Source: Massilia varians | Lineage (GTDB): Bacteria > Pseudomonadota > Gammaproteobacteria > Burkholderiales > Burkholderiaceae_D | Reading direction: 5' to 3' | NCBI RefSeq assembly: GCF_027923905.1 | Contig: NZ_AP026966.1 | Span: 1,675,001 to 1,739,000, forward strand | DNA: 64,000 nt | Shown: piece by piece, positions 18,938 through 28,281 of the stretch | How positions within the stretch are numbered: the stretch's first letter is position 1 | Layout: the number at the start of each line of letters is the position of its first letter | The notes under the pieces: generated by a model | What the model was told of the DNA's origin: nothing | Databases searched by the model: none | The model's input: the letters and a program-made list of their open reading frames with translations, nothing else | Position numbers and translations under genes: made by a program

Positions 18938-20448
18938 GTAACAACGGCTGTCCCGTTGAAGCCGGGCACCGGGCAAGTCCCCTGCGCCTCGATCTCGCCG
19001 GCCAGCCAGGCGACGACGGCGTCCAGGGCGGGCGCCGCGAAGCCATAGGTCATCAGCGCCGGGGCGTCGAAGTCGAGCGCCTGGTAGGGGTTCCACAGCG
19101 CCACATGCAGGTCGGGCCGCCAGGTGGCGCGGGCATGCGGACCATAGCGGCGGCGCGAGGTCGAGGCCAGGATCGTGAAGCGGCCGTCCTGCGGCAGGGC
19201 GCTCCAGTCGAAGGTCTCGGCATCGGCAAAGGTGAGCAGCTCGACCTGGTACAGGCGGCCGAGCGCGGCGGCGATGGCGGCCGCCGGCACGCCGGATTCC
19301 GAGACGCCGTCGCTGACCACGTCGGCGCGCGCCACCAGGCGCACCGGGGCGCCGCGCGGAGGACGCTGCGGCTGGCCGAGGGCGGTGAGGCCGGCGCGCC
19401 AGGCGCGGGCCATCAGGGCGCGGTCGTCGTGCTCGCGCTCCGGCGCTTCGCTCGCGTCGTGCGCCGGTCCGGCCGGATGCGCGGCCGCCAGCCTGGCCAG
19501 GCGCGCCAGGCGCGCTTCGACTTCCGGCAGCGGCAGCACGCCGTCGCGGATGGCGGCAGCGATCGCCTGCACCGTTTCCACCTGCGTCTCGCGCGAGCCG
19601 ATCGCCATCACCATGTCGGCGCCGGCCACCAGCGCGTTGACGGCGGCCTCGCCGGCGCCGTAGCGGTGCGCGATCGCGTGCATGTCCATGCCGTCGGTGA
19701 TGATCACGCCTTCATAGCCGAAGCGCTCGCGCAGGATGCCGGTCAGGATGGGACGCGACATGGTGGCGGGGAACTGCGGATCCAGCGCCGGATAGACGAT
19801 GTGGGCGGTCATCACGGCCGAGGCCTTCGGCGCGGCGATGCGGAAGGGGGCGAACTCGAAGCGCGCCAGTTCGGCCAGCGGCTTGTCGACCGTCGGCAGG
19901 TCGCGGTGCGAGTCGACGTGGGTGTCGCCGTGGCCGGGGAAGTGCTTGACGCAGCAGGCCACGCCTTCGCTTTCGCTGCCTTCCATCCACGCCATGGCGA
20001 TGCCGGTCGCGGTGTCGGGATCGGCGCCGAAGGAACGCTCGGCGATCACCGGGTTGTGCGGGTTGTTGTTGAGGTCCAGCACCGGCGCGAAGTTCCAGTT
20101 GAAGCCGAGCGCACGCACCGCGCGCGCCACCGCGGCGCCGACCTCGCGCGCCAGGCGCGGGTCGTTGGCCGCGCCCAGCGCCATCGCGCTCGGCGGCGCC
20201 GGCACCCAGGTCGAGCGCACCACCGCCCCGCCTTCCTGGTCGAGGGCGATCAGGGCTTCCGGACCCATCGCGTCGCGCAGGGCGCCGGTGAAGCGCGTCA
20301 GCTGGGCGGCGTCCACCATGTTCTGGCGGAACAGGCAGGCGCCGCGCACCTTGTACCGGCGCAGGAAAGTGTCGGTATCGGCATCGAGTTCGGTGCCGAA
20401 CAGCCGTACCATGATCAGCTGGCCGGCGAGGGCGAGATAGTCGTTCAT
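18934..20448 (-). CDS. nagZ: beta-N-acetylhexosaminidase, glycoside hydrolase family 3 (NagZ-like)
   Basis: 504 residues. The GH3 N-terminal domain (about residues 1-330) carries the NagZ signature KHFPGHGDTHVDSHRDLP with the catalytic His, and the nucleophile Asp in VIITDGMDMHAIAH. It removes terminal GlcNAc from muropeptides or chitooligosaccharides. At 504 residues it is longer than the 340-residue cytosolic NagZ of enterobacteria; the extra C-terminal domain of about 160 residues may be a GH3_C-like module. No signal peptide is seen. Last gene of the nagK-nagA-SIS-nagZ cluster, 10 bp after the SIS gene. The TAG stop lies in the palindromic repeat. Confidence 0.9.
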   Translation of the reverse strand: MNDYLALAGQLIMVRLFGTELDADTDTFLRRYKVRGACLFRQNMVDAAQLTRFTGALRDAMGPEALIALDQEGGAVVRSTWVPAPPSAMALGAANDPRLAREVGAAVARAVRALGFNWNFAPVLDLNNNPHNPVIAERSFGADPDTATGIAMAWMEGSESEGVACCVKHFPGHGDTHVDSHRDLPTVDKPLAELARFEFAPFRIAAPKASAVMTAHIVYPALDPQFPATMSRPILTGILRERFGYEGVIITDGMDMHAIAHRYGAGEAAVNALVAGADMVMAIGSRETQVETVQAIAAAIRDGVLPLPEVEARLARLARLAAAHPAGPAHDASEAPEREHDDRALMARAWRAGLTALGQPQRPPRGAPVRLVARADVVSDGVSESGVPAAAIAAALGRLYQVELLTFADAETFDWSALPQDGRFTILASTSRRRYGPHARATWRPDLHVALWNPYQALDFDAPALMTYGFAAPALDAVVAWLAGEIEAQGTCPVPGFNGTAVVT

Positions 20449-20458
20449 GGGCGCTAGT

Positions 20459-21496
20459 TTAATTCGTTTTGGTGACCTTGCTCAGGTGGCGCGGCTGGTC
20501 CGGGTCGAGGCCGCGCGCTTCCGACAGCCGCGCCGCCATCATGTAGAAGGCCTGGATCGCCGCGATCGGGTCGAGGTCGGGCGTCGCCGCGGTCGGCAGC
20601 AGCAGGTCGCGGCTGGCCACGTCCTCGGGGGCGGCGAGCAGCACGCGCGCGCCGCGCCCGCGCATCTCTTCGGCCAGGGCCACCAGGCCGGCCTGCGCAG
20701 GGCCGCGGGTCGCGAAGATCAGGAGCGGGTAGCCTTCCTCGATCAGCGCCATCGGGCCGTGCTTGATCTCGGCGCCGCTGAAGGCTTCGGCCTGCAGGGC
20801 CGAGGTTTCCTTGAACTTGAGGGCCGACTCCAGCGCCACCGGGAAGCTGATGCCGCGGCCGACCACCATGATGTTGCGGGCCGGCGCCAGCACCTCGATC
20901 GCCGGCGACCAGTCGGCCTGCGCGGCCGCGCGCAGCGCGTCGGGCAGGGCGGCAATGCCGTCCTTCAGTTCGGCGTCGTCCTGCCATTCGGCCACCAGGC
21001 GCGCGCCGGCCACCATGCTGGCGATGAAGCTCTTGGTGGCGGCCACGCTCTGTTCCTTGCCCGCATGCAGGGGCATGGTCCATTCGGCCGCCCTGGCCAG
21101 CGGCGATTCGGCGTCGTTCACCAGCGCCACGGTGGTGGCGCCGCCGTCGCGGAAGTACTGGATCGGCTCGACCACGTCCGGGCTCTGGCCCGACTGCGAG
21201 ATCGACACCGCCAGGGTGTCGCGCGTGACCAGGGGCGATTTGTACAGCGTGATCAGGGACATCGGCAGCGAGGTCACCAGGCGGCCCATGCGCGCCATGA
21301 TCAGGTAGGCCAGGTAGCTCGAGGCATGGTCGGAGCTGCCGCGTGCGACCGTCACCGCGCTGTGGAAGTTGGTCGAACGCAGCGCGCGGCCCAGTTCCGC
21401 GTAGCGGTCGGCATCCTGCGCCAGTTGCCGGGCCACGCAGTCTCCTGCGGACAGGGCTTCCTGGTACATCAGCGAGGTGGGAACGGGGACGGTCAC
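20459..21496 (-). CDS. SIS-domain glucosamine-6-phosphate deaminase (NagB-II type)
   Basis: 345 residues. The frame is open to 21745, but a GTG at 21496 has AGGAGA 6 bp upstream and overlaps the nagA stop (GTGA), so this is the start. Two SIS domains are visible: VTVARGSSDHASSYLAYLIMAR...SQSGQSPDVVEPIQYFRDGGATTVALVND, and NIMVVGRGISFPVALESALKFKE...SGAEIKHGPMALIEEGYPLL. It looks like the isomerase half of GlmS without the glutaminase, which is the NagB-II family converting glucosamine-6-P to fructose-6-P and ammonia. Location between nagA and nagZ supports this. Confidence 0.88.
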   Translation of the reverse strand: MTVPVPTSLMYQEALSAGDCVARQLAQDADRYAELGRALRSTNFHSAVTVARGSSDHASSYLAYLIMARMGRLVTSLPMSLITLYKSPLVTRDTLAVSISQSGQSPDVVEPIQYFRDGGATTVALVNDAESPLARAAEWTMPLHAGKEQSVAATKSFIASMVAGARLVAEWQDDAELKDGIAALPDALRAAAQADWSPAIEVLAPARNIMVVGRGISFPVALESALKFKETSALQAEAFSGAEIKHGPMALIEEGYPLLIFATRGPAQAGLVALAEEMRGRGARVLLAAPEDVASRDLLLPTAATPDLDPIAAIQAFYMMAARLSEARGLDPDQPRHLSKVTKTN

Positions 21497-22578
21497 TGTA
21501 CTTCTCCTTCGATATAAACGGCTTTGATGTTGAGGTCGCGGTCGAGCACCACGAAGTCGGCATGGCAGCCCGGCGCCAGGCGGCCGCGCCGGGTTTCGCC
21601 GAGGTAGTCGGCGGCATTGGTCGAGACGCGCTGGCTGGCTTCGGCGAGCGGCAGGCCGATTTTCACCAGGTTGCGCAGCGCCTGGTCCATGGTCAGGGTG
21701 CTGCCGGCGAGCGTGCCGTCGGCCAGGCGCACGCCGCCCATGCACTTGTGGACCACCTGGCGGCCCAGCATGTATTCGCCGTCCGGCATGCCGGAGGCGG
21801 CGGTCGAATCGGTCACGCAGAACAGCTTGGGGATGCAGCGCAGCGCGGTCTTGATCGCGCCCGGGTGCACGTGCAGCAGGTCGGGAATGATCTCGGCGTA
21901 CTCGGCGTGCGCGAGCGCGGCGCCGACCATGCCGGGCTCGCGGTGGTGCAGGCCGGGCATGGCGTTGAACAGGTGGGTGAAGCCGGCCGCGCCCTGCGCG
22001 AGGGCCTGCACGCCCACTTCATACGAGCCGCTGGTGTGGCCGACCTGGACCCGGATGCCGGCGTCGGCGATCGCGCGCACCAGTTCCATGTGGCCGTCGA
22101 TCTCGGGCGCCACCGTGATCAGGCGCATCGGGGCCATGGCGTGGAAGCGCATCACTTCGTCGAGCGTGGCTTCGCGCGCATACGGCGGCTGGGCGCCCAG
22201 CTTGCCCGAGTTGATGTAGGGGCCTTCCAGGTGCACCCCCAGGATGCGCGCTTCGCCCTTGCCGCGCGCGCGGCAGGCCGCGCCGATGGCGCCAAGCGCC
22301 CGGTCGATGTCCTCGACCGGCGCGGTCATGGTGGTGGCCAGCAGGGCGGTGGTGCCGTGGCGGGCGTGCAGGGCGGCGATCAGGTGCGGGGCGTCGCCGC
22401 CTTCCATCATGTCGCGGCCGGCGCCGCCGTGCACGTGCACGTCGATGAAGCCGGGGAGAATGTAGTCGTCGCCGTTGGCGCCGGGGTCCGCGTCATGGCC
22501 GTCGATGCTGTCGATGAAGGCGCCGTGGCGCAGTTCCCCGTGGATCCAGCCGCCGGGGGTGAGGATGTTGCCTTTCAT
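21493..22578 (-). CDS. nagA: N-acetylglucosamine-6-phosphate deacetylase
   Basis: 361 residues from the ATG at 22578, preceded by AGGAGC; that ATG overlaps the nagK stop (ATGA). Amidohydrolase features: DYILPGFIDVHVHGGAGRDMMEG (metal-site HxH, about residues 47-69), GVHLEGPYIN (metal Glu), VQVGHTSGSYE, THLFNAMPGLHHREPG, and FCVTDSTAASGMPDGEY with the catalytic Asp. It converts GlcNAc-6-P to GlcN-6-P, which the SIS deaminase then uses. Confidence 0.96.
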   Translation of the reverse strand: MKGNILTPGGWIHGELRHGAFIDSIDGHDADPGANGDDYILPGFIDVHVHGGAGRDMMEGGDAPHLIAALHARHGTTALLATTMTAPVEDIDRALGAIGAACRARGKGEARILGVHLEGPYINSGKLGAQPPYAREATLDEVMRFHAMAPMRLITVAPEIDGHMELVRAIADAGIRVQVGHTSGSYEVGVQALAQGAAGFTHLFNAMPGLHHREPGMVGAALAHAEYAEIIPDLLHVHPGAIKTALRCIPKLFCVTDSTAASGMPDGEYMLGRQVVHKCMGGVRLADGTLAGSTLTMDQALRNLVKIGLPLAEASQRVSTNAADYLGETRRGRLAPGCHADFVVLDRDLNIKAVYIEGEVQ

Positions 22579-23468
22579 TGTGCTGCTCCTTGTTCTTGCA
22601 GGCGGCGTTCGATCATGCGCAGCGCGCCGGCGGCCGAGTCGCCTTGCGCCGGCACGCAGCGCGCCAGGGTCGCGGCCGGCAGCCAGGGGCGCAAGGCTTC
22701 GCCCAGGCCGCCGCACAGGGCCAGCGGCAGGGTGTGCGAGCGGTCGAGCGCATCGGCGATGCTGGCCACCTCGTGGCCCGCGTGTTCGAGGATGGCGCGT
22801 GCCACCGGGTCAAGCGCGCCGTGCGCGACCACGAAACGCGCCAGGCCGGCATAGGCGGTCTGGTTGGCGCGGCCCAGCCAGACCTGCACCGCGTCGCGCG
22901 AACCGCCGCAAAAGTCGATGACCTCGCGCGCGAAGGCGCCCCCCTCGACGCGGCCGTCCAGCACCTGTTCGATGTGGTTCAGTGCGCGCAGGCCCATCCA
23001 GGCGCCGCTCGCTTCGTCGCCGGCCGGGAAGCCCCAGCCGCCGACTTCGATCTTGCTGCCGTCGGCCAGCATGGCTTCGCCGACGCTGCCTGTGCCGATC
23101 GCGACGATCGCACCCGGGCGGCCGCCATGGGCGCCCATCAGGGTGGTGAAGCCGTCGGTGTCGAGGGCCAGCAGGGCGTAGCCGGGATTGGCGTCGACGA
23201 ACTGGGCCGCCCACTCCTTGTTGTGCACGCCGGCCAGGCCGAGGCCGACGGCGCAGGAGGACATGGGGATGTGGTGGACATCGAGGGCGGCGAAGGCCTC
23301 GGCGACGACGCCCTGGACGGTGGTCCAGGCATTGTCGATGCCGCGCGACAGGGCCGAGGGGCCGCCGGTCGCCTGCGCGATTTCCGTGAAGCCGGCGCAG
23401 GTAGGGCGGGCCAGGCGCACGCGGGTGCCGGTGCCGCCGCCGTCGACGCCGATGAGATAGTCGATCAT
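22575..23468 (-). CDS. N-acetylglucosamine kinase, BadF/BadG/BcrA/BcrD ATPase family
   Basis: 297 residues of the ASKHA fold. Phosphate-1 motif YLIGVDGGGTGTRVRLA at the N-terminus, ALDTDGFTTLMGAHGGRPGAIVAIGTGSVGEAML (phosphate 2), GGWGFPAGDEASGAWMG and the adenosine motif region LALCGGLGEALRPWL. This family phosphorylates GlcNAc (NagK type) in betaproteobacterial nag clusters. First gene of the operon; its ATG at 23468 faces the putative regulatory region at 23525-23645. Confidence 0.9.
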   Translation of the reverse strand: MIDYLIGVDGGGTGTRVRLARPTCAGFTEIAQATGGPSALSRGIDNAWTTVQGVVAEAFAALDVHHIPMSSCAVGLGLAGVHNKEWAAQFVDANPGYALLALDTDGFTTLMGAHGGRPGAIVAIGTGSVGEAMLADGSKIEVGGWGFPAGDEASGAWMGLRALNHIEQVLDGRVEGGAFAREVIDFCGGSRDAVQVWLGRANQTAYAGLARFVVAHGALDPVARAILEHAGHEVASIADALDRSHTLPLALCGGLGEALRPWLPAATLARCVPAQGDSAAGALRMIERRLQEQGAAQ

Positions 23469-23524
23469 GGTATGGAAGGTTCTGCCGGAGAGTCAGCGCA
23501 CTATAGGCAGGCGGTACAGCGATG

Positions 23525-23645
23525 TCAACAGGTATTTAACTGGTATGCAAATTTGCTCTGCAGATATGGCTCCATCACCGTAGGTTATTTGCATAAGTCA
23601 TTGATTATGAAAATCTTTTTATTGGTATGAAAACTGGTATTGTCG
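23525..23645 (-). promoter_or_regulatory. candidate regulatory region of the nag operon
   Basis: About 120 bp upstream of nagK with repeated TGGTAT units at 23541-23546, 23623-23628 and 23635-23640 (plus AGGTAT at 23530), and a perfect palindrome GCAAATTTGC at 23547-23556. The region is more A/T-rich than its surroundings. Repeated units of this kind could be binding sites for a GntR-type nag repressor; the regulator and site assignment are inference. Confidence 0.45.
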
Positions 23646-23676
23646 AACCCGGGGAAATCGGCTTGCGCCTTGTCGT

Positions 23677-25028
23677 TTATTCGCTGCGGCGGCTGCCGCT
23701 GCGGTCGACCAGCAGCAGCTGGCCGCGGCCCGCGTTCCCGCGTTCGGCGCGGCGCTCGTCCTGGCCGGCGACGTTCACCAAGGCATGGGCGGGGCCGCTG
23801 ACCGCGATGTCGGCGCGCGCCGTGCTCAGGCCGCGGCCCTCGAGGCTGCCCGAACCGCTGAGCCGGGCCTTGACCAGCTCGACCTTGCCCCTGAGATGGG
23901 CCGCGCCCGGGCCGGTGATGTTCAGGAGCAGGCGCTTGCCGTCCAGGTCCGCGTCCAGGCCGCCCGAACCGTGCAGTTCGGCGTCCAGGGTATCGGACAC
24001 GCGGGCCAGTTCGATGCCGCCGGGCCCGTGCGCCTTCACGGTTGCGCGCTTCACCTGGAGTGCGCCGGCTTCCAGGTCGCCCGAACCGCTCACTTCGGCC
24101 TTGAGGTCGCCGATGCTGCCGTCCAGCGTGGCGCTGCCGGGGCCGGCGAGGCGCACGACCGCGCTGGCCGCCTGCAGGCCGCAGGCCTGCAGGCCTGCAG
24201 GTCGCCCGAGCCGCCCACTTCGGCGTCGAAGCGCCGGATGTCGCCGGCCACGCAGGCGCTGCCCGGGCCGCGCTGGACGGTGGAGGCCGCGCCGGCGGCC
24301 AGCGAACAGGCCTCGAAGTCGCCCGAACCGCTGGCTTCGAGACGCAGCTCGCGGGCGCTGCCCGTCACTGTCATGCCGCCCGGGCCGCGCATGCGCGCGT
24401 CCAGGCGCGCCAGGCGCAGGTCCAGCGCTTCCAGGTCGCCCGAACCGCTCACAGTTGCCGTGAGCACGTTGCCGATGCCGGCCAGGCGCACGTCGCCCGG
24501 TCCCGACATGTCGAGGTCGACGTCGGCCGCCTTGAGGCGGTGCAGGTCGAGGTCGCCGCTGCCGCTGGAGCGCACCACCAGTTCGCGCACCGCGCCCGCC
24601 GCCCGCAGGTCGCCGGGGCCGTCGACGCTGACGCTGAAGCGCTCGCCCGCCAGTTGTGCCAGCTCGACGTCGCCGCTGCCGGACATCTTCAGACTGGTGA
24701 GCTGGCTGGCCGTGATCCGGATGATGACCGGTGCGCGCCGCTTGCCCCAGCTGAAGTGGAAACCGTTGCGCTCGACCGGCCGCACCACCAGGGTGTCGCC
24801 GCGCACGAAGGTCTCGATCCCGTCGAACTGCTTGTGCTCGCCCGACAGGGTGAGCGCCTGGCGGCCCTGGACGCGCAGCACGACCTCGTAGGGCCCGGAG
24901 AGCTCGACCGCGCTGAAGGGCGCCACGGTGCGCTGCAGCGTCACCGGCGCCGCCGGCGCTTCGGCGCGGCTGGCCTGGGTGGCGACGAAGCCGGCGGCGA
25001 GGAGGGCGGGCTTGAAGACGGGGTGCAT
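23677..25028 (-). pseudogene. exported DUF2807 (GIN-domain) beta-repeat protein, frameshifted
   Basis: The start is the ATG at 25028 (MHPVFKPALLAAGFVATQAS, a signal peptide). The first part reads to about 24185 and the second continues in another frame to the stop at 23677. Both parts repeat the unit GSGDLEA / GPGDVRL every 20 or so residues, the parallel beta-helix pattern of the head GIN domain. At 24181-24200 the 8-mer CTGCAGGC (minus strand) occurs twice in tandem. Removing one copy restores an uninterrupted frame (GDLQACGLQAASAVVRL), giving about 450 residues. Either a broken gene, a phase-variable one, or an assembly error. Confidence 0.88.
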
Positions 25029-25267
25029 GCTGTTGGCGTCGGTGGCGGTGATGGGAGTCTGAACGATACGGCAAGGCGCCGCGGCTTGCCCTGGCAAAAC
25101 GATGGAAGCGCGAAAGCGGGGAGCAGAGTGCGAATCCAGGGGATGAGCGGTCTGGCAGCCGGGCTGGGCGACGCTGACCGCGGCGCGTTTTGACTCCTGT
25201 CGTGCCTGCCGCGTGGCCGGACGGGGCCTTGCGATGTCATAATGCGGGCCATGGAAGGAGAATTCAC

Positions 25268-25453
25268 GTGATTCGCTATATGGGCACCCGAAAGAACGCC
25301 GATGGGGCGGCCGTGTATGTATTCCTCGTCAACGGGATGCAGAAGGAGGTGCGCGAGCACGCCCTCAAGCAGCATCCCGGCTGCTTCGAAGCCCTGCCGG
25401 CCGCGGTCAAGGCGCAGATCGCGGCCAACCGCGCCTGGCTGTCCAAACTCTGA
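25268..25453 (+). CDS. small hypothetical protein
   Basis: 61 residues from a GTG with AAGGAG 7 bp upstream (25255-25260). It begins VIRYMGTRKNADGAAVYVFLVNGMQKEVREHALKQHPG; a short beta-rich start and a helical end (PAAVKAQIAANRAWLSKL). No family recognised. The stop is 3 bp before the next gene, so the two are probably co-transcribed. Confidence 0.65.
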   Translation: MIRYMGTRKNADGAAVYVFLVNGMQKEVREHALKQHPGCFEALPAAVKAQIAANRAWLSKL

Positions 25454-25456
25454 GCC

Positions 25457-25933
25457 GTGCGACTTTACCGATCGGCAATTGTTGCCACGCTGACGGGGGC
25501 GCTGTCGGCGGGTCCTGTCGCGGCGCAGGCCATGCCCTCGACCTTCAGCCAGGTCGTCGGCAATGCGCTGCTGTGCCGCAGCCACCTCGACAACCGCTAT
25601 TTCCACGACTACCTGAGCACGGCATTCGGCCCGGCCTACAAGCGCGAAGGCGGGGCGTACTGGTTCAGGGTCGAGGCCACGCTATGGGGCGCCGAGGTCA
25701 AGGAAGTCATGGTCAGCGACGACAGCAGCGACCTGGTCTTCATTGCCGCGCTCACCGAGAGCACGCCGGAAGAGCTGGAAGGGGCGATCCGCGCCAGCGC
25801 CGGCATCGCCTATCGGCCGCTTGACGCCTCGCCCTATCCTTTGCGCGTGTCCAACCCGGGCAGCACGATCGCTTACATGAATGACAAAAGCAAGATATAT
25901 TGCAAGAAGTTCAAATCGCTGCCGGTCCGCTAG
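25457..25933 (+). CDS. exported hypothetical protein
   Basis: 158 residues from a GTG at 25457, with a signal peptide (MRLYRSAIVATLTGALSAGPVAAQA). The mature part has two Cys (NALLCRSHLDN and KIYCKKFKSLPVR) that could form a disulfide. It has a mixed alpha/beta composition with WFRVEATLWGAEVKEVMVSDDSSDLVFIAALTES. I do not recognise the family. It sits 3 bp after the small gene at 25268 and 17 bp before the gspA-like gene. Confidence 0.75.
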   Translation: MRLYRSAIVATLTGALSAGPVAAQAMPSTFSQVVGNALLCRSHLDNRYFHDYLSTAFGPAYKREGGAYWFRVEATLWGAEVKEVMVSDDSSDLVFIAALTESTPEELEGAIRASAGIAYRPLDASPYPLRVSNPGSTIAYMNDKSKIYCKKFKSLPVR

Positions 25934-25950
25934 GACCCGCATGATCGCCG

Positions 25951-27567
25951 ATGTATAACCATTACTTCCACCTGAAGGGCGCGCCGTTCTCGATCGCCCC
26001 CGATCCGCGCTACCTGTTCATGAGCGAGCGCCATCGCGAGGCGCTGGCGCATCTGCTCTATGGCATAGGCAGCGGCGGCGGCTTCGTCCTGCTGACCGGC
26101 GAGATCGGGGCCGGCAAGACCACCGTGTGCCGCTGCTTCATCGAGCAGATTCCCGAGAACTGCCGGCTGGCCTACATCTTCAATCCGCGCCTGAGCGTCG
26201 AGGAACTGCTGCTGAGCGTATGCGACGAATTCCGCATCGACTTGCCGCCGGCCGGCACGCCGATAGGCGTGGCGACGCCCGGACTCAAAGGCTACGTCGA
26301 CGCGATCAACCGCTACCTGCTGGAATCCCACGCCCAGGGGCTGAACAATGTGCTCGTCATCGACGAGGCCCAGAACCTGTCGGCCGAGGTGCTGGAGCAG
26401 CTGCGCCTGCTGACCAACCTCGAAACCAGCGAGCGCAAGCTGCTGCAGATCATTCTGATCGGCCAGCCCGAGCTGCGCACGATGCTGGCCCGTCCGGAGC
26501 TGGAGCAGCTGGCCCAGCGCGTGATCGCGCGCTACCACCTGGGGCCCCTGTCGGTGGCCGAAACCGGCGCCTACGTGGCGCACCGGCTGGCGGTGGCCGG
26601 CGCCGGCGCGTCGCCGTTCCCGCCCGCGCTCGCGCCGCAGATCCACGCGCTGACGCATGGGGTGCCGCGCCGCATCAACCTGCTGTGCGACCGCGCCCTG
26701 CTCGGCGCCTACGTCGAGAACAGCCCGCAGGTGACGCGCCCGATCCTCAAGAAAGCCGCCGCCGAGGTCTTCGCCGGCGAGCCAGTGGCGGCGCGCCGCC
26801 TGCGCATGCCCTCCATTGCCGGCGGCGTGCTGGCCGCGGCCGCCGTCAGTGCTGCCGCCTGGCAGGCGCTGCCGGCGCGCAAGCAGGTAGCCGAGCCTGC
26901 CCATGCCGCGGCCCCCGCCAGGGCGGTGCCGGCGACGGCAAGCGCCGCGGCGCCCGCGAGCGTGCCGCCGGTGCAGGCGGACGAGGCCAATGCGCTGCGT
27001 GAGCTGGCGGCCTTGTGGGGGCAGCCGCTGGCCGGCGACAAGCCCTGCGAGGCGGCGCTGAAGCTCGAGCTGCGCTGCCACCAGGGCCGCGGCGGCCTGT
27101 ACGAGCTGCGCATGCTCGACCGGCCGGCCGTGGTCACCCTGCATGACGGCCCACGCACTGGTTATGCGGTGCTGTCCGCGCTGGACGGCAACAGCGTGAC
27201 GCTGAGCGCCGGCGCGCGCAGCGAGAAGATCGACCTGGCCAGCTTCGTGGCCCGTTTCGGCGGCGAGTTCACGACCTTCTGGCGCATGCCGCGCGCCTTC
27301 CGCGAGGAGCTGGCCGAGGGCGCGCGCGGGCCGGACGTCGACTGGCTGGCCGGACGCCTGGCGGGCCTGGACGGCGCCCAGGCGCCGCAGCCCGGCAGCG
27401 TGCTGGACGCCGGCATGCGCAAGCGGCTGCAGCGTTTCCAGGCCGCGCAGTACCTGAAGGCGGACGGCCTGGCCGGTCCGCGCACCTACATGCGCCTGAA
27501 CCAGCTCTCCGGCGTGCCCGAGCCGCGCCTGCTGGCCCAGGGCGCGGCGCTCAAGACCGGAAAATAA
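25951..27567 (+). CDS. ExeA/GspA-like AAA ATPase with peptidoglycan-binding domain
   Basis: 538 residues. Starts MYNHYFHLKGAPFSIAPDPRYLFMSERHREALAHLLYGI, the standard ExeA opening. Walker A is LLTGEIGAGKTTVCRCF (about residues 48-64) and Walker B VLVIDEAQNLS. One transmembrane helix lies near residues 290-310 (SIAGGVLAAAAVSAAAWQAL). A periplasmic region with two Cys follows, ending in a PG_binding_1-like domain (DAGMRKRLQRFQAAQYLKADGLAGPRTYMRLNQL). With GspB this protein inserts the type II secretin through the cell wall. Confidence 0.92.
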   Translation: MYNHYFHLKGAPFSIAPDPRYLFMSERHREALAHLLYGIGSGGGFVLLTGEIGAGKTTVCRCFIEQIPENCRLAYIFNPRLSVEELLLSVCDEFRIDLPPAGTPIGVATPGLKGYVDAINRYLLESHAQGLNNVLVIDEAQNLSAEVLEQLRLLTNLETSERKLLQIILIGQPELRTMLARPELEQLAQRVIARYHLGPLSVAETGAYVAHRLAVAGAGASPFPPALAPQIHALTHGVPRRINLLCDRALLGAYVENSPQVTRPILKKAAAEVFAGEPVAARRLRMPSIAGGVLAAAAVSAAAWQALPARKQVAEPAHAAAPARAVPATASAAAPASVPPVQADEANALRELAALWGQPLAGDKPCEAALKLELRCHQGRGGLYELRMLDRPAVVTLHDGPRTGYAVLSALDGNSVTLSAGARSEKIDLASFVARFGGEFTTFWRMPRAFREELAEGARGPDVDWLAGRLAGLDGAQAPQPGSVLDAGMRKRLQRFQAAQYLKADGLAGPRTYMRLNQLSGVPEPRLLAQGAALKTGK

Positions 27568-27570
27568 GCC

Positions 27571-28281
27571 ATGTCCTACATCCTCGAAGCCCTCAAGAAG
27601 GCCCAGGCCGAGCGCCAGCTCGGCAACGCGCCGACCATCCACGCGCCGCCGCCCAGCTATGCGACGCCGGCCGCCCGCGCCAGCCGCCAGCCGCTCGTGA
27701 TCGGCGTTGCCGCCGGCGCACTGGTGGTGGCGCTCGGCGCGGCCTTCCTGCTGCGCCAGCCGGCGCCGGCAGTGCAGGTGGCGAGCGCGCCGGCGCCTGC
27801 GCCCGCCGCCGCTCAGGTTCCCGCTGCCGTTTCTGCGCCCGTCTCTGCGCCCGTTGCCGTGCCCGAGGCGCCGGTAGCCGCCCCGGTAGCGGCGCCCGCC
27901 AAGCCGGAAGCGCCCGCCAAGCCGAAGGCGCCGCCGGTGTCCGCGAAGCCTGCAGCGCCCGCCTCGAGGCCGGCGCCGCGCGCCGAAGCGGCCGAGGCCT
28001 TGCCGGAACCGGCGCGTCCCGTCCTGGTGGGCGCCGCGCCGTCCGCCGAGGACAGCATCGGCCCGCTGCAGTCGCTGCCGGAATCGGTGCAGCGCGAGAT
28101 CCCGAAACTCAGCTTCGGCGGCTATATCTATTCGCCGAATCCGGCCGAGCGCCTGCTGCTGGTCGACAAGATGCTGCGCCGCGAGGGCGAGGAAGTCGCG
28201 CCCGGACTGGTGCTGGAGCGCCTGCTGCCGAAGGCGGCGATCATGAATTACCGCGGCATGCGCTACCGTGTCGCCTACTGA
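27571..28281 (+). CDS. general secretion pathway protein GspB-like
   Basis: 236 residues, 3 bp after the GspA-like gene. It begins [18 protein letters not shown], the family's hallmark, followed by one transmembrane helix (about residues 45-68) and a long Ala/Pro/Val-rich periplasmic linker. The C-terminal T2SSB domain includes [58 protein letters not shown]. GspA and GspB form an inner-membrane complex that helps assemble the secretin. The other gsp genes are not in this window. Confidence 0.9.
   Translation: MSYILEALKKAQAERQLGNAPTIHAPPPSYATPAARASRQPLVIGVAAGALVVALGAAFLLRQPAPAVQVASAPAPAPAAAQVPAAVSAPVSAPVAVPEAPVAAPVAAPAKPEAPAKPKAPPVSAKPAAPASRPAPRAEAAEALPEPARPVLVGAAPSAEDSIGPLQSLPESVQREIPKLSFGGYIYSPNPAERLLLVDKMLRREGEEVAPGLVLERLLPKAAIMNYRGMRYRVAY

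Noticed and set aside
23525..23645. A CRISPR-like or iteron array upstream of nagK
   Set aside because: TGGTAT units are short and irregularly spaced, unlike CRISPR repeats; kept only as a candidate regulatory region. No CRISPR array was seen anywhere in the window.
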